Position numbers and translations under genes: made by a program. The notes beneath the pieces are model-generated. The model ran no database searches and was not told the DNA's origin. It saw only the letters and a list, made by a program, of their open reading frames with translations. Shown one piece after another: positions 24,633 through 36,750 of a stretch of DNA of 64,000 bases. This stretch comes from Leclercia adecarboxylata (GTDB lineage Bacteria; Pseudomonadota; Gammaproteobacteria; Enterobacterales; Enterobacteriaceae). The stretch covers positions 124,001 through 188,000 of the forward strand of contig DERO01000003.1 in the NCBI GenBank assembly GCA_002360945.1, written 5' to 3'. The stretch's first letter is position 1. Each line of letters starts with the position of its first letter.

Positions 24633-24661
24633 TCGACGAAAGATTAAGCTTTCCGTATAGT
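24633..24661 (+). promoter_or_regulatory. folA promoter
   Basis: -35 TCGACG (24633-24638), 17-base spacer, -10 TATAGT (24656-24661). The -10 matches five of six consensus bases and the -35 four. The position, 32 bases before the ATG and followed by the ggcggcaatttttt leader, matches the known E. coli folA promoter. Confidence 0.7.
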
Positions 24662-24690
24662 GGCGGCAATTTTTTGCATCCGGGAAATAA

Positions 24691-25173
<483 letters not shown>

Positions 25174-25180
25174 TGTTTTT

Positions 25181-25209
25181 CTGCACCTTTCCCGACGGGA
25201 GAGGTGCAG
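25181..25209. other. Hairpin between folA and apaH
   Basis: Stem ctgcacct / aggtgcag with an inner ccc/ggg pair, in the 43-base gap between convergent stops. There is no T-run on either strand, so it may be a weak or rho-assisted terminator for either gene. Confidence 0.4.
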
Positions 25210-25216
25210 CTCTCCG

Positions 25217-26065
25217 CTACGATGCTACCGCTTCATGCTCGCCTGAATCCTGATGCCGGTTCGACGGCTGAACAAAATACGCTTTATCTTCCCAGCGCAG
25301 ACAGGTCAGTTCCCCACCCCAGCAGCAGCCGGTATCCAGCCCGTAAATGCCCTCAGGCGTGCCTTTGCCCTCCAGCGATGCCCAATGACCGAAGATCACG
25401 CTGTAATGGTCCGTCACCGGTCCGGGGATGGCAAACCAGGGCTTGAGCGGCGTCGGCGCGTTTTCCGGCACATCCTTGCAGTACATATCCAGCTGACCGT
25501 TCGGGAAGCAGTAGCGCATGCGGGTGAAGGCGTTGGTAATAAAACGCAGGCGCGCCACACCGCTGAGCTCCGTGCTCCAGTTGTTAGGCATGTCGCCGTA
25601 CATGGCATCAAGGAAGAAGGGATAAGAGTCGCTGGAGAGCACGGCTTCGACGTCGCGTGCGCACTCTTTCGCGGTTTGCAGATCCCACTGCGGCGTAATG
25701 CCCGCGTGCGCCATCACCAGCTGCTTCTCTTCATCAACCTGCAGCAGCGGCTGGCGGCGCAGCCAGTTAATGAGCTCATCGGCGTCAGGCGCATCCAGCA
25801 GCGGGGTGATCCTGTCTTTTGGTTTATTACGGCTGATCCCGGCGTAGACCGCCAGCAGATGCAGGTCGTGATTGCCAAGGACGAGCCTTACGCTGTCACC
25901 CAGCGACTTTACATAACGCAGCACTTCCAGCGAGGCAGGTCCGCGCGCAACAAGATCGCCGGTGAGCCATAGCGTGTCCGTACCCGGGGTAAAATCCACC
26001 TGCTTTAACAACGCGATCAGTTCATCGTAGCAACCATGAACATCGCCAATGAGATATGTAGACAT
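25217..26065 (-). CDS. apaH: Diadenosine tetraphosphatase (symmetrical Ap4A hydrolase)
   Basis: Cleaves Ap4A to two ADP and also removes NpN caps from RNA; cytoplasmic PPP-family metallophosphatase. It is 282 residues (280 in E. coli). The metal-binding blocks are all present: GDVHG (7-11), GDLVARG, GNHD and the later HAG and GHWAS. Last gene of the lptD-surA-pdxA-rsmA-apaG-apaH run; its ATG is 2 bases past the apaG stop. Confidence 0.97.
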   Translation of the reverse strand: MSTYLIGDVHGCYDELIALLKQVDFTPGTDTLWLTGDLVARGPASLEVLRYVKSLGDSVRLVLGNHDLHLLAVYAGISRNKPKDRITPLLDAPDADELINWLRRQPLLQVDEEKQLVMAHAGITPQWDLQTAKECARDVEAVLSSDSYPFFLDAMYGDMPNNWSTELSGVARLRFITNAFTRMRYCFPNGQLDMYCKDVPENAPTPLKPWFAIPGPVTDHYSVIFGHWASLEGKGTPEGIYGLDTGCCWGGELTCLRWEDKAYFVQPSNRHQDSGEHEAVAS

Positions 26066-26067
26066 GT

Positions 26068-26445
26068 TTAGTGAATGAGTGTTGGAACAGCCAGACGGAA
26101 AACAGGAATGGCAATGCGGAATGCATTGCCGTCGGCATCGACCATTTCATAATGGCCCTGCATGGTGCCCAGCGGCGTTTCGATTACCGCACCGCTGGTG
26201 TACTGATACTCTTCGCCGGGATCAATGTGCGGCTGTTCACCCACCACGCCTTCGCCCTGCACTTCAATTTCACGGCCGTTGCCGTTGGTGATAAGCCAGT
26301 AGCGCCCGAGCAACTGCACAGGCATCCGCCCCAGGTTGCGAATGGTTACCGTATAAGCAAAAACATAGCGCTCTTCATCCGGTGTGGACTGGGACTCAAT
26401 ATAGATGCTTTGTACATGTACACAGACGCGGGGCGAATCAATCAT
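26068..26445 (-). CDS. apaG: ApaG protein (Co2+/Mg2+ efflux-associated)
   Basis: A 125-residue beta-sandwich protein of the DUF525/ApaG family; exact length of E. coli. Its gene is always next to apaH and rsmA. In Salmonella the homologue CorD affects Co2+ resistance and Mg2+ efflux, but its biochemical action is not settled. Conserved [18 protein letters not shown] and [11 protein letters not shown] are visible. No signal peptide or membrane segment. Three bases separate it from rsmA and two from apaH. Confidence 0.95.
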   Translation of the reverse strand: MIDSPRVCVHVQSIYIESQSTPDEERYVFAYTVTIRNLGRMPVQLLGRYWLITNGNGREIEVQGEGVVGEQPHIDPGEEYQYTSGAVIETPLGTMQGHYEMVDADGNAFRIAIPVFRLAVPTLIH

Positions 26446-26448
26446 GGC

Positions 26449-27270
26449 TTAGCTCTCCTTCGGCGGCGCATTTTCGCTGATGTAATTAGCCAGCTTGCAG
26501 TACTGTTCCACGGAGATGTTCTCCGCACGCATTGCCGGGTCGATACCCAACTGAGCTAACACCTCAACGGTAAACAGATTGCCAAGGCTGTTACGAATCG
26601 TTTTACGGCGCTGGTTAAAGGCTTCCGTAGTGATTCGGCTCAGTACGCGCAACTCTTTCACCGGATACGGCTTCGTTTTATGCGGCACGAGACGCACCAC
26701 TGCAGAATCCACTTTTGGTGGTGGCGTGAACGCAGATGGCGGCACTTCGAGTACCGGGATCACGTTGCAGAAATATTGTGCCATCACGCTTAAACGACCA
26801 TACGCTTTACTGTTTGGCCCTGCAACCAGTCGGTTAACGACCTCTTTTTGCAACATGAAGTGCATGTCGGCAATGGCATCAGTATAGCTAAACAGGTGGA
26901 ACATCAGCGGCGTTGAGATGTTATACGGCAGGTTGCCAAACACGCGCAGCGGTTGCCCCATTTTCTCCGACAGCTCGCCGAAGTTCATGGTCATAGCATC
27001 CTGCTGATAAATGGTCAGTTTCGGCCCAAGGAACGGGTGCGTCTGCAGACGTGCTGCCAGATCGCGGTCCAGCTCGATGACGGTCAGCTCGTCCAGACGT
27101 TCGCCAACGGGCTCAGTCAGAGCGGCAAGGCCCGGCCCGATCTCGACCATCGCCTGGCCTTTTTGTGGATTGATAGCCGAAACAATACTTTCGATCACGA
27201 ACTGATCGTTGAGGAAGTTTTGCCCGAAACGTTTACGGGCTAAGTGGCCCTGGTGGACGCGATTATTCAT
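26449..27270 (-). CDS. rsmA: 16S rRNA dimethyladenosine transferase (KsgA)
   Basis: SAM-dependent enzyme that dimethylates A1518 and A1519 in the 3' hairpin of 16S rRNA during 30S assembly; loss gives kasugamycin resistance. It is 273 residues, as in E. coli. The SAM-binding motif [10 protein letters not shown], the NLPYNIS active-site motif (NLPY) and [10 protein letters not shown] are present. The start overlaps the pdxA stop by four bases (ATGA-type), so translation is coupled. Confidence 0.98.
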   Translation of the reverse strand: MNNRVHQGHLARKRFGQNFLNDQFVIESIVSAINPQKGQAMVEIGPGLAALTEPVGERLDELTVIELDRDLAARLQTHPFLGPKLTIYQQDAMTMNFGELSEKMGQPLRVFGNLPYNISTPLMFHLFSYTDAIADMHFMLQKEVVNRLVAGPNSKAYGRLSVMAQYFCNVIPVLEVPPSAFTPPPKVDSAVVRLVPHKTKPYPVKELRVLSRITTEAFNQRRKTIRNSLGNLFTVEVLAQLGIDPAMRAENISVEQYCKLANYISENAPPKES

Positions 27271-28253
27271 TGAGTATTAACAATCATTTTGATGGCGAGA
27301 TTAAGCGCCGTAATAAAACTGCCGACATCTGCTTTCCCCTGGCCCGCTAAATCAAGCGCAGTACCATGGTCAACAGAAGTACGAATAAAGGGTAAACCGA
27401 GGGTGATGTTCACGCCGCGGCCAAATCCCTGGTATTTTAGCACGGGAAGGCCCTGATCGTGGTACATCGCCAGCACGGCGTCTGCATGATCGAGATATTT
27501 GGGTTGGAACAGGGTATCCGCAGGCAGCGGCCCGCTGAGATTCATCCCCTGGGCCCGCATCTCGTCCAGCACCGGAATGATGGTGTCGATCTCTTCCGTA
27601 CCCATATGGCCGCCTTCGCCCGCGTGCGGGTTGAGGCCGCAGACCAGCACGTGCGGATCGGCAATGCCGAATTTGGTGCGTAAGTCATGGTGCAGGATGG
27701 CAATCACCTCGCGTAGCAGATCCGGCGTAATGGCGTCGGAAACCGCTTTGATCGGCAGATGCGTGGTCGCCAGCGCAACGCGCAACTCCTCGGTGGCCAG
27801 CATCATCACCACTTTTGCGCTCTGGGAACGCTCTTCAAAAAACTCAGTGTGGCCGGTAAAGGCCACGCCGGCATCGTTGATCACCCCTTTATGCACCGGC
27901 CCGGTGATCAGCGCAGCAAATTCGCCGCTCAGGCAGCCATCGCAGGCGCGCGCCAGGGTCTCCACCACATAGTGGCCGTTTTCGGTACTCAGTTGACCGG
28001 GGATAACGGGTGTACGCAGTGGAACAGGCAACAGCGTCAGGGTGCCCGCTTGCTGGGGAAGGGGAGCGTTATCTGCCTGATAGGGCAGCAGCGTGAGCGG
28101 CAGATTGAGCAATTTCGCCCGCGCCTCAAGCACGCTGGCATCGGCGCAGATCACCAGTTCGACCGGCCAGCTGCGTTGGGCAAGCTGGACGACCAGATCG
28201 GGACCAATCCCGGCAGGTTCGCCGGGAGTGATGACAACACGATGTTGTTTCAT
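27267..28253 (-). CDS. pdxA: 4-hydroxythreonine-4-phosphate dehydrogenase
   Basis: Oxidises 4-phosphohydroxy-L-threonine with NAD(P)+ in the DXP-dependent pyridoxal-phosphate pathway; dimeric, metal-dependent. It is 328 residues (329 in E. coli). The three metal-ligand His regions, [15 protein letters not shown] and MYHDQG, are intact. The start codon shares one base with the surA stop, and the end overlaps rsmA, so it is tightly embedded in the surA-pdxA-rsmA operon. Confidence 0.97.
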   Translation of the reverse strand: MKQHRVVITPGEPAGIGPDLVVQLAQRSWPVELVICADASVLEARAKLLNLPLTLLPYQADNAPLPQQAGTLTLLPVPLRTPVIPGQLSTENGHYVVETLARACDGCLSGEFAALITGPVHKGVINDAGVAFTGHTEFFEERSQSAKVVMMLATEELRVALATTHLPIKAVSDAITPDLLREVIAILHHDLRTKFGIADPHVLVCGLNPHAGEGGHMGTEEIDTIIPVLDEMRAQGMNLSGPLPADTLFQPKYLDHADAVLAMYHDQGLPVLKYQGFGRGVNITLGLPFIRTSVDHGTALDLAGQGKADVGSFITALNLAIKMIVNTQ

Positions 28254-29539
28254 TATTTGCTCAGAACTTTGACGTAAGCGCTGGCGCGTTGCTCCTGCAT
28301 CCAGGTTGCCGCTTCTTCAGAGAACTTACGGTTGAACAGCATGCGGTACGCGCGGTCTTTCTGGGCCGCATCGGTTTTATCCACGTTACGGGTGTCCAGC
28401 AGTTCAATCAGGTGCCAGCCGAAGGTGGAGTGAACCGGTTCGCTCAGCTGACCTTTGTTCATGCGCATCAGCGCATCGCGGAAGGCCGGATCGTAAATAT
28501 CTGCTGCCGCCCAGCCCAGATCGCCGCCCTGATTCGCAGAGCCTGGATCCTGAGAGAACTCTTTCGCGGCGTTGGCGAAGGAGGTTTTACCGCTGCGGAT
28601 ATCGGCGGCAATCTGCTGCAGTTTTGCCCGCGCCTGATCGTCATTCATCAGCGGGGACGGCTTCAGCAGAATATGGCGGGCATGCACTTCGGTGACGGAG
28701 ATGCTCTGGCTCTGACCGCGAAGATCGTTCACTTTCAGAACGTGGAAGCCCACGCCGGAACGGATTGGACCCACGATATCGCCTTTCTTCGCCGTGCTCA
28801 GCGCCTGAGCAAAGATAGATGGCAACTCCTGAATACGACCCCAGCCCATCTGGCCGCCTTTCAGCGCCTGTTGGTCAGCCGAATAGGTGATCGCCAGTTT
28901 GCCGAAATCACCGCCGTTACGCGCCTGATCGACGATGGAGCGTGCCTGGCTTTCCGCCTCAGCAACCTGGTCGGAAGACGGGTTTTCTGACAGTGGGATC
29001 AGGATGTGGCTCAGGTTCAACTCGGTGCTGGCATCATTCTGGTTGCCCACCTGTTTTGCCAGCGACTCCACTTCCTGCGGCAGTATTGTCACACGACGAC
29101 GCACTTCGTTGTTACGGACCTCTGAAATCAGCATCTCTTTACGGATCTGATTACGATAGGTCGAATAGCTGATGCCGTCATAGGCCAGACGGCTGCGCAT
29201 CTGATCGGCTGACATGTTGTTCTGCTTCGCAATGTTGGCGATAGCCTGATCGAGCTGCTCATCAGAGATCTTCACACCCATCTTCTGACCCATCTGCAGA
29301 ACGATCTGATCCATGATCAGACGTTCAAGGATCTGATGACGCAGTGTGGAATCATCCGGAAGTTGCTGACCTGCCTGACCCGCGTTGAGCTTCACAGACT
29401 GCATTAAACCATCAACGTCGCTCTCAAGTACCACACCGTTGTTCACAACGGCAGCGACTTTGTCGACAACCTGTGGGGCCGCGAAGCTGGTATTCGCGAC
29501 CATAGCGATACCGAGCAGCAGCGTTTTCCAGTTCTTCAT
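28253..29539 (-). CDS. surA: Periplasmic chaperone and peptidyl-prolyl isomerase SurA
   Basis: Carries unfolded outer-membrane proteins (including LptD) across the periplasm to the BAM complex. It is 428 residues, as in E. coli. Signal peptide [20 protein letters not shown] is cleaved after residue 20. The N-terminal chaperone domain (about 21-170) is followed by two parvulin PPIase domains (about 171-272 and 282-382, marked by [10 protein letters not shown] and [10 protein letters not shown], each with GGxxGW) and the C-terminal helix. It lies 53 bases downstream of lptD and is normally co-transcribed with it under sigma-E influence; no sigma-E site was clearly seen here. Confidence 0.98.
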   Translation of the reverse strand: MKNWKTLLLGIAMVANTSFAAPQVVDKVAAVVNNGVVLESDVDGLMQSVKLNAGQAGQQLPDDSTLRHQILERLIMDQIVLQMGQKMGVKISDEQLDQAIANIAKQNNMSADQMRSRLAYDGISYSTYRNQIRKEMLISEVRNNEVRRRVTILPQEVESLAKQVGNQNDASTELNLSHILIPLSENPSSDQVAEAESQARSIVDQARNGGDFGKLAITYSADQQALKGGQMGWGRIQELPSIFAQALSTAKKGDIVGPIRSGVGFHVLKVNDLRGQSQSISVTEVHARHILLKPSPLMNDDQARAKLQQIAADIRSGKTSFANAAKEFSQDPGSANQGGDLGWAAADIYDPAFRDALMRMNKGQLSEPVHSTFGWHLIELLDTRNVDKTDAAQKDRAYRMLFNRKFSEEAATWMQEQRASAYVKVLSK

Positions 29540-29592
29540 ACTTTTTCCATATCAATTAACCGCAATGCGGATTACGTTGTAAATCAAGCACA

Positions 29593-31941
29593 TCATAAGG
29601 AACTACGGTACGGCAGAATCGGTGAGCGCAGCATCTGCTGAGTACCCAGACCGTAGTTGGAACTCAGGCCACGCAATTCGATGTTAAAGCCGATGACGTT
29701 ATCGTACTCGCTCTGATTTTTGTCGACATCCCAACCGTTAAGCTTACGTTCGTATCCGACACGGATCGCGTAACAGCAGGAGCTGTACTGCAGGCCCAGC
29801 ATCTGATCGGCCGCCTTACTCTGATTAGTATCAAAGTAGTACGCCCCAACGATCGACCAGCGATCGGCAATCGGCCAGCTGGCGGTACCGCCTACCTGCG
29901 AAATGCCCTCTTTGTACTGATCGGCCGTCGAGAAGTTAGGCAGCGTCGCCTGGATGTATTCCGGGCTGGCGTAACGGTAGCTCAGTTGAACCATCCGGTC
30001 TTCATCACGGCGATACTCAATGGCTGCACTGCTGGTGGCAATGTTATCCAGACGCGTATCGTACTGCAGACCGCCACGCAGTCCCCAGCGATCGGTCATG
30101 CGCCAGTAGGTGTCACCCGCCCACACCAGGGAGCCCGTTTTGTTGTTTTTCTCCCAGTTAATGTTGTCATCGCCGGTACGCGATTCTGTGAAGTAGTAGA
30201 TTTGACCCACAGAAGCATTAAAACGTTCAACGGAAGCATCATCATAAACGCGAGTTGTGACGCCAGTCGTCACCTGGTTGGCCGAGGCAATACGGTCCAG
30301 ACCGCCGTAGGTACGGTCGCGGAACAGACCGCTATAGTCGGATTGCAGCAGTGAAGAGTCGTAGTTATTAATTTTGCTCTGATCGCGATACGGCACATAC
30401 AGGTACTGCGCGCGTGGTTCCAGCGTCTGGGTGTAACCCTCGCTCCAGTTCATGTCGCGTTCGAAGACCAGCTTGCCGTCCATTTTAAACTGCGGCAGCG
30501 TACGGTTAACGGACTCTTCCAGGTTAGTTCCGTTGTTGGCGTTATAGGTTTCCAGATTGTCCTGCTGATAGTGGGTTGCCATCAGCTTCACTTCGGTATC
30601 CAGGCTGGCCCAGTCGTTCGACACCGGCAGATTGATCGTCGGCTCAATGTGGAGACGGGTGGCTTCCGGCATATCGGAATTGGTATTCACGAAATGCACG
30701 GCCTGGCCGTAGATGCGGGTATCAAACGGGCCGACATCATTCTGGTACCAGTTGACGTCCAGCTGCGGTTCCGCCCCGTAGGTGCTGGCGTTCTGGCTGC
30801 TGAAGACCTGGAACTGGCGGGTCGACACCGTGGCATCAAAGTTTTTAACGGCATAGCCGGCGCTGAAGATCTGCGTGGCGTAACCGTCAGTACTGGAACC
30901 GTATTTCGAGGTAAAGTCATTGAAATAGTACGGATCGCTGACTTTGGTATAGTTCACGTTGAAGCGCCATACCTGATCCATTACCCCGGCATGTTGCCAG
31001 AAGTACAACCAGCGGTGGCGATCGCCCTCGGTAGGATGCTCGTCTTCAAACACTTTATCCGATGGCAGGTAGTCCAGCTCCATCAGGCCTGTGCCCGCTT
31101 GGGTCAAATAACGGAACTCGTTTTCCCACATGATATTGCCGCGCTTATGGATATAGTGCGGCGTGATCGTGGCGTCCATATTGGGCGCGATGTTCCAGTA
31201 GTACGGCAGATAGAACTCAAAATAGTTTGAGGAGCTGTACTTAGCGTTCGGGATCAGGAAGCCGGAGCGACGTTTGTCGCCCACGGGCAACTGCAGATAG
31301 GGGCTGTAGAAGACCGGCACCGGTCCGAGCTTAAAGCGGGCGTTCCAGATCTCCGCAACCTGCTCTTCGCGGTCGTGGATCACTTCGCTGCCGACCACGC
31401 TCCAGGTATCAGAGCCCGGCAGACAGGAGGTAAAGGTCCCGTTTTCCAGAATGGTATAGCGGTTTTCACCGCGCTGTTTCATCAGGTCGGCTTTACCGCG
31501 TCCCTGACGGCCCACCATCTGATAATCACCTTCCCAGACGTTAGTATCTTTGGTATTCAGGTTCGACCAGGCTTTCGGACCTTTCAGGATGACCTGGTTA
31601 TCGTCATAGTGCACATTACCCAATGCATCCACGGTTCTTACCGGTTCTGCCGCGCCTTCTGGCTGTTTCTGGTGCAACTGAACTTCATCGGCCTGCAAGC
31701 GGCTGTTGCCCTGGTTAATATCCACATTGCCGGAAAACACGGCGTCGTCAGGATAATTCCCTTTCGCATTGTCAGCAGTAATGGTGACCGGTAGCGTGTT
31801 CGTATCACCCTGAACCAGCGGGCGATCATAGCTGGGGATACCCAGCATACATTGCGAGGCGAGATCGGCTGCCAGACCCTGTTGACTGTACAGGGCAGTA
31901 GCTATCATCGTGGCCAGGAGGGTGGGGATACGTTTTTTCAT
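29593..31941 (-). CDS. lptD: LPS-assembly outer-membrane protein LptD
   Basis: With lipoprotein LptE it inserts lipopolysaccharide into the outer leaflet of the outer membrane; essential. It is 782 residues (784 in E. coli). Signal peptide ends around residue 24 ([11 protein letters not shown]). An N-terminal beta-jellyroll domain with the OstA motif (ADEVQLHQK) is followed by a 26-strand barrel. The four disulphide cysteines are kept: Cys31, one near residue 173 (TSCLPGS) and the adjacent pair SSCCYA near 724-725. Head gene of the lptD-surA-pdxA-rsmA-apaG-apaH run, divergent from djlA. Confidence 0.98.
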   Translation of the reverse strand: MKKRIPTLLATMIATALYSQQGLAADLASQCMLGIPSYDRPLVQGDTNTLPVTITADNAKGNYPDDAVFSGNVDINQGNSRLQADEVQLHQKQPEGAAEPVRTVDALGNVHYDDNQVILKGPKAWSNLNTKDTNVWEGDYQMVGRQGRGKADLMKQRGENRYTILENGTFTSCLPGSDTWSVVGSEVIHDREEQVAEIWNARFKLGPVPVFYSPYLQLPVGDKRRSGFLIPNAKYSSSNYFEFYLPYYWNIAPNMDATITPHYIHKRGNIMWENEFRYLTQAGTGLMELDYLPSDKVFEDEHPTEGDRHRWLYFWQHAGVMDQVWRFNVNYTKVSDPYYFNDFTSKYGSSTDGYATQIFSAGYAVKNFDATVSTRQFQVFSSQNASTYGAEPQLDVNWYQNDVGPFDTRIYGQAVHFVNTNSDMPEATRLHIEPTINLPVSNDWASLDTEVKLMATHYQQDNLETYNANNGTNLEESVNRTLPQFKMDGKLVFERDMNWSEGYTQTLEPRAQYLYVPYRDQSKINNYDSSLLQSDYSGLFRDRTYGGLDRIASANQVTTGVTTRVYDDASVERFNASVGQIYYFTESRTGDDNINWEKNNKTGSLVWAGDTYWRMTDRWGLRGGLQYDTRLDNIATSSAAIEYRRDEDRMVQLSYRYASPEYIQATLPNFSTADQYKEGISQVGGTASWPIADRWSIVGAYYFDTNQSKAADQMLGLQYSSCCYAIRVGYERKLNGWDVDKNQSEYDNVIGFNIELRGLSSNYGLGTQQMLRSPILPYRSSL

Positions 31942-32180
31942 ACGTTTTATTTATTGTTCCGTCATCAGTGGCTTATCGCTGGCAAACGGTCAGAGACTAT
32001 CTTACTCATCATCACAGTGCCAGCGTTAATCCTGCCCGTAAACAAGCCGTGGTGATAGGCTCGTTATTGAATGACGAGTATGATAATGCAAATTATAGGC
32101 GATGTCCTTCAATTGACCGTGGCCAGGCCACCGGAATGATGGCGTTCGCGGGATCAAATACATCACCATTTGGGGAGTAT

Positions 32181-33002
32181 ATGCAGTATTGGGGAAAAAT
32201 TATCGGCGTGGCGTTCGCTTTACTGATGGGCGCAGGCTTCTGGGGTATCGTTCTGGGCCTGATTATCGGCCATATGTTTGATAAAGCTCGAAGTCGTAAG
32301 ATGGCCTGGTTTGCCAACCAGCGTGAACGTCAGGCGCTTTTTTTTGCCACGACCTTTGAGGTGATGGGGCATCTGACCAAATCCAAGGGGCGGGTAACCG
32401 AGGCCGACATCCATGTCGCCAGCCAGTTTATGGACCGCATGAACCTGCACGGCGACTCGCGGGCGGCGGCGCAGCACGCATTTCGCATCGGCAAGGCGGA
32501 TAACTATCCCCTGCGCGAAAAAATGCGTCAGTTTCGCAGCATCTGCTTCGGACGCTTCGATTTAATTCGGATGTTTCTGGAGATTCAGATCCAGGCGGCC
32601 TTTGCCGACGGATCGCTCCACCCGAATGAACGTGCGGTACTCTATGTGATTGCCGAAGAGCTGGGCATTTCCCGTACCCAGTTCGATCAGTTCCTGCGCA
32701 TGATGCAGGGCGGCGCGCAGTTTGGCGACGGTTATCAACAGCAGCAGGCGGGCGGTGGCGGCGGCTGGCAGCAGGCGCAGCGCGGTCCTACTCTGGAAGA
32801 TGCCTGTAACGTGCTGGGCGTGAAGCCCACCGATGAGCCGACAACCATTAAGCGCGCCTATCGCAAGCTGATGAGCGAGCATCATCCGGATAAGCTGGTG
32901 GCGAAAGGGTTACCGCCGGAAATGATGGAGATGGCGAAGCAAAAAGCGCAGGAAATTCAGAAAGCGTACGAGCTCATCAAAGAGCAGAAGGGCTTCAAGT
33001 AA
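32181..33002 (+). CDS. djlA: Membrane-anchored DnaJ-like co-chaperone DjlA
   Basis: Type III DnaK co-chaperone; in E. coli it links DnaK to the Rcs capsule/envelope stress pathway. It is 273 residues (271 in E. coli). One N-terminal membrane segment (about 7-30) contains glycine-zipper-like GxxxG positions needed for dimerisation; then a TerB-like helical domain (about 55-180), a Gln/Gly linker ([13 protein letters not shown]), and a C-terminal J domain with HPD (EHHPDKL). The ATG at 32181 has gggga five bases upstream and gives [11 protein letters not shown]; the frame is open for 71 codons upstream, but those match nothing. Confidence 0.96.
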   Translation: MQYWGKIIGVAFALLMGAGFWGIVLGLIIGHMFDKARSRKMAWFANQRERQALFFATTFEVMGHLTKSKGRVTEADIHVASQFMDRMNLHGDSRAAAQHAFRIGKADNYPLREKMRQFRSICFGRFDLIRMFLEIQIQAAFADGSLHPNERAVLYVIAEELGISRTQFDQFLRMMQGGAQFGDGYQQQQAGGGGGWQQAQRGPTLEDACNVLGVKPTDEPTTIKRAYRKLMSEHHPDKLVAKGLPPEMMEMAKQKAQEIQKAYELIKEQKGFK

Positions 33003-33007
33003 AGATG

Positions 33008-33040
33008 TTTGCCCGGCAGGCGTAGCGCCGCCGGGCAAGG
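33008..33040. repeat. Single REP element between djlA and rluA
   Basis: tgcccggc / gccgggca palindrome around aggcgtagcgcc in the 40-base gap of a convergent pair. It belongs to the same REP family as the pairs at 9552 and 18518 and is the only structure available to end both mRNAs. Confidence 0.75.
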
Positions 33041-33042
33041 CA

Positions 33043-33702
33043 TCAGAAATCCGCCGGAGCCTTAAAGGTCATCGGCGTGCCGTATTCCGGATGGGTGATG
33101 GTCAGCATCTCCGCATGCAACTGCAGACGCGGCGCCATGGCCCGGGCTTCCGGGGTGGCGTAAAAGCGATCCCCCAGAATCGGATGACCCAGCGCCAGCA
33201 TATGCACACGCAACTGGTGCGAGCGGCCGGTAATCGGTTTTAACAGTACGCGGGCGCTGTTATCCGCCGCGTACTCCAGCACTTCATACTCGGTTTGCGC
33301 CGCTTTGCCGGTCTCGTAGCAGACCTTCTGCATCGGGCGGTTCGGCCAGTCGCAGATCAGCGGCAGGTCAACCAACCCTTCCGCCGGTTGTGGATGTCCC
33401 CAGACGCGCGCCAGATACTGCTTCTTCGGTTCGCGCTCACGAAACTGACGTTTCAGCTCACGTTCTGCCGCCTTGGTCAGCGCGACCACAATCACACCGC
33501 TGGTCGCCATGTCCAGACGATGGACTGACTCCGCCTGCGGATGATCGCGCTGAACGCGCGTCATCACGCTGTCTTTGTGATCGTCCAGCCTGCCCGGCAC
33601 GGACAACAAGCCGCTCGGCTTGTTGACCACCATGATGTGCTCATCCTGATACAGAATGACCAGCCACGGATCCTGCGGCGGATTGTAGGGCTCCATCAAC
33701 AT
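33043..33702 (-). CDS. rluA: Dual-specificity 23S rRNA/tRNA pseudouridine synthase RluA
   Basis: Makes pseudouridine at 23S rRNA U746 and at position 32 of several tRNAs. It is 219 residues, as in E. coli. The catalytic motif HRLDMATSGVIVVA carries the nucleophilic Asp (about 64); KPITGRSHQLRVHM is the second conserved block. No S4 domain, as is normal for RluA. The gene follows rapA by 12 bases on the same strand, so they likely share a transcript. Confidence 0.97.
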   Translation of the reverse strand: MLMEPYNPPQDPWLVILYQDEHIMVVNKPSGLLSVPGRLDDHKDSVMTRVQRDHPQAESVHRLDMATSGVIVVALTKAAERELKRQFREREPKKQYLARVWGHPQPAEGLVDLPLICDWPNRPMQKVCYETGKAAQTEYEVLEYAADNSARVLLKPITGRSHQLRVHMLALGHPILGDRFYATPEARAMAPRLQLHAEMLTITHPEYGTPMTFKAPADF

Positions 33703-33714
33703 ATTGCGCTCCGC

Positions 33715-36621
33715 TTACTGATGCGTCACAACGATGAGACGCAGCGCATCCAGACGCCATCCCGCCTGATTCAGGCTTTCGAGCACCTGCTGACGATTAC
33801 TCTCAATCGCCGCCAGTTCATCGTCACGAATGTTCGGGTTCACCGCGCGCAGGGCTTCCAGACGCGACAGCTCCGCTGACAGTTTTTCATCTGCTTCGCT
33901 GCGTGCTGCGTCAATCAATGCCCGCGCCGCTTTCTCAATCTGCGGTTCGCCCTGCTGCAGAATGGTGTACACGTCCTGCTGCACCGCGTTCACCAGCTTG
34001 CTGCCGGTGTGGCGGTTGACCGCGCTCAGCTGACGGTTAAAGCTCTCAAACTCGACCTGCGCCGCCAGGTTGGTGCCGTTTTTATCCAGCAGCAGACGCA
34101 CCGGGGTGGCAGGCAGGAAGCGGCTGAGCTGCAGCTGTTTCGGCGCCTGGGCTTCCACCACGTAGATCAGCTCCAGCAGCAGGGTACCTACCGGCAGCGC
34201 CTTGTTCTTCAGCAGCGAAATGGTACTGCTGCCGGTATCGCCGGAGAGGATCAGATCCAGACCGTTGCGGATCAGCGGGTGCTCCCAGGTGATGAACTGC
34301 GCGTCTTCGCGGGACAGGGCCACATCACGCTCAAAGGTGATGGTGCAGCCATCTTCCGGCAGGCCCGGGAAGTCCGGAACCAGCATGTGATCGGACGGGG
34401 TCAGCACAATCATGTTTTCGCCGCGATCGTCCTGGTTGATACCGACGATATCAAACAGGTTCATGGCAAAGCTGATCAGGCTGGTATCGTCATCCTGTTC
34501 TTCGATGCTCTCTGCCAGCGCCTGGGCTTTTTCGCCGCCGTTGGAGTGGATCTCCAGCAAACGGTCACGACCCTGCTCCAGCTGTGCTTTCAGCGCTTCG
34601 TGCTGCTCGCGACAGATTTTGATCAGATCGTCGAAGCCGTCGGTGTTTTCCGGCGTCGCCAGATAGCCTGTCAGCTCGTTATGCACTTTGTCGTAAATAG
34701 TACGGCCGGTCGGGCAGGTATGTTCAAACGCATCCAGCCCTTCGTGGAACCAGCGCACCAGTACCGACTGGGCGGTTTTTTCCAGATACGGGACGTGGAT
34801 CTGAATGTCGTGGGCCTGACCAATACGATCCAGACGACCGATACGCTGCTCCAGCAGATCCGGGTTGAAGGGCAGATCGAACATTACCAGACGACTGGCG
34901 AACTGGAAGTTACGCCCTTCGGAGCCGATTTCGGAACAGAGCAGTACCTGAGCGCCGCTGTCCTCTTCGGAGAACCACGCCGCCGCGCGGTCGCGTTCAA
35001 TAATCGACATGCCTTCATGGAACACCGCCGCGCGGATACCTTCCCGCTCGCGCAGCACCTGCTCAAGCTGCAGCGCGGTGGCGGCTTTGGCGCAAATTAC
35101 CAGCACCTTCTGGGAGCGGTTGGCGGTCAGATAGCCCATCAGCCACTCAACGCGCGGGTCGAAGTTCCACCAGGTGCCGCTGTCGCCTTCAAACTCCTGA
35201 TAAATCTGTTCCGGGTAGAGCATATCGCGGGCGCGTTCTTCCGCCGTTTTGCGCGCACCCATGATGCCGGAGACCTTGATCGCCGTCTGGTACTGGGTGG
35301 GCAGCGGCAAACGAATGGTGTGCAGCTCGCGTTTCGGGAAGCCTTTCACCCCGTTACGGGTGTTACGGAACAGGACGCGGCTGGTGCCGTGGCGATCCAT
35401 CAGCATGGAGACCAGCTCCTGGCGTGCGGCTTCGGCACCGTCACGATCGCTGTTGGCGGTCTGCAGTAACGGCTCGATATCCTGCTCGCCAATCAGTTCG
35501 CTCAGGGTGTTGAGCTCCTCGTTGGAGAGGTGATTTCCCGCCAGCAGCAGGGCAACCGCATCGGCGACCGGGCGGTAGTTTTTCTGCTCTTCGACAAACA
35601 GCTCAAAGTCGTGGAAGCGGTTGGGATCCAGCAGGCGCAGACGCGCAAAGTGGCTCTCCAGACCCAGCTGCTCCGGCGTCGCGGTCAGCAGCAGCACGCC
35701 CGGCACGCGTTCGGCCAGCTGTTCAATCGCCATATACTCACGGCTTGGGGCCTCTTCGCTCCACACCAGGTGGTGGGCTTCATCGACCACCATGATGTCC
35801 CACTCGGCATCACACAGGTGTTCGAGACGCTGCTTGCTGCGGCGGACAAAGTCCAGGGAGCAGATCACCAGCTGTTCGGTTTCGAACGGGTTATCGGCAT
35901 CGTGCTGGGCTTCGGCGTAGCGCTCATCGTCAAACAGGGAGAAACGCAGGTTGAAGCGGCGCAGCATCTCCACCAGCCATTGGTGCTGCAGGGTTTCCGG
36001 CACCACAATCAGCACGCGCTCGGCCGCGCCGGAGAGCAACTGCTGATGCAAAATCATGCCTGCTTCGATGGTTTTCCCTAAACCTACCTCATCGGCCAGC
36101 AGGACGCGCGGCGCATAGCGACGGCCGACATCATGGGCGATGTTTAACTGGTGGGGGATTAGGCTGGTACGCTGGCCACGCAGGCCGCTCCACGGCATGC
36201 GGTACTGCTCACTCTGGAACTTGCGCGCGCGGTAGCGCAGGGAGAAGCGATCCATGCGGTCAATCTGACCGGCGAACAGGCGATCCTGCGGTTTGCTGAA
36301 GACCAGCTTGCTGTCGAGCAGCACTTCGCGCAGCATCACATCGGTCTTGTCAGTATCGAGGCGAGTCCCGATATAGGCGAGCAGTCCATTCTCTTCTTTT
36401 ACGTCTTCAATCTTCAGCTGCCAGCCTTCATGGCTGGTAACGGTGTCGCCCGGGTTGAACATCACGCGGGTAACAGGGGAATCATTGCGAGCATACAGAC
36501 GGTTTTCACCGGTGGCGGGGAAGAGAAGAGTGACCATACGCGCATCCAGCGCCACTACCGTTCCTAATCCAAGTTCGCTTTCTGTGTCGCTGATCCAGCG
36601 TTGACCAAGTGTAAAAGGCAT
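33715..36621 (-). CDS. rapA: RNA polymerase-associated ATPase RapA (HepA)
   Basis: Swi2/Snf2-family translocase bound to RNA polymerase that helps recycle the enzyme after termination. It has 968 residues, as in E. coli. Two N-terminal Tudor-like domains (about 1-105) precede the helicase core: Walker [15 protein letters not shown] (near 176), DEAH box VVDEAHHL (near 280), motif [13 protein letters not shown] (near 600). The C-terminal SWI/SNF-specific domains follow. The ATG at 36621 gives [16 protein letters not shown] 130-base gap to polB holds its promoter. Confidence 0.98.
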   Translation of the reverse strand: MPFTLGQRWISDTESELGLGTVVALDARMVTLLFPATGENRLYARNDSPVTRVMFNPGDTVTSHEGWQLKIEDVKEENGLLAYIGTRLDTDKTDVMLREVLLDSKLVFSKPQDRLFAGQIDRMDRFSLRYRARKFQSEQYRMPWSGLRGQRTSLIPHQLNIAHDVGRRYAPRVLLADEVGLGKTIEAGMILHQQLLSGAAERVLIVVPETLQHQWLVEMLRRFNLRFSLFDDERYAEAQHDADNPFETEQLVICSLDFVRRSKQRLEHLCDAEWDIMVVDEAHHLVWSEEAPSREYMAIEQLAERVPGVLLLTATPEQLGLESHFARLRLLDPNRFHDFELFVEEQKNYRPVADAVALLLAGNHLSNEELNTLSELIGEQDIEPLLQTANSDRDGAEAARQELVSMLMDRHGTSRVLFRNTRNGVKGFPKRELHTIRLPLPTQYQTAIKVSGIMGARKTAEERARDMLYPEQIYQEFEGDSGTWWNFDPRVEWLMGYLTANRSQKVLVICAKAATALQLEQVLREREGIRAAVFHEGMSIIERDRAAAWFSEEDSGAQVLLCSEIGSEGRNFQFASRLVMFDLPFNPDLLEQRIGRLDRIGQAHDIQIHVPYLEKTAQSVLVRWFHEGLDAFEHTCPTGRTIYDKVHNELTGYLATPENTDGFDDLIKICREQHEALKAQLEQGRDRLLEIHSNGGEKAQALAESIEEQDDDTSLISFAMNLFDIVGINQDDRGENMIVLTPSDHMLVPDFPGLPEDGCTITFERDVALSREDAQFITWEHPLIRNGLDLILSGDTGSSTISLLKNKALPVGTLLLELIYVVEAQAPKQLQLSRFLPATPVRLLLDKNGTNLAAQVEFESFNRQLSAVNRHTGSKLVNAVQQDVYTILQQGEPQIEKAARALIDAARSEADEKLSAELSRLEALRAVNPNIRDDELAAIESNRQQVLESLNQAGWRLDALRLIVVTHQ

Positions 36622-36750
36622 ATTTGTTCGGCTCTAATCTTTAATTGCAGGCAATAGTTCAACCACCGATCAAAAATGACGGTAATCGAATAATGGGTCC
36701 GGGAATGGAAAGGGCGCTATGGTACTGGATGGCAGCGATTTCGTCACCTG

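Noticed and set aside
36622..36750. LexA box upstream of rapA or polB
   Set aside because: polB is SOS-controlled in E. coli, so a CTG-N10-CAG palindrome was looked for at 39109-39190 and here; none convincing was found.
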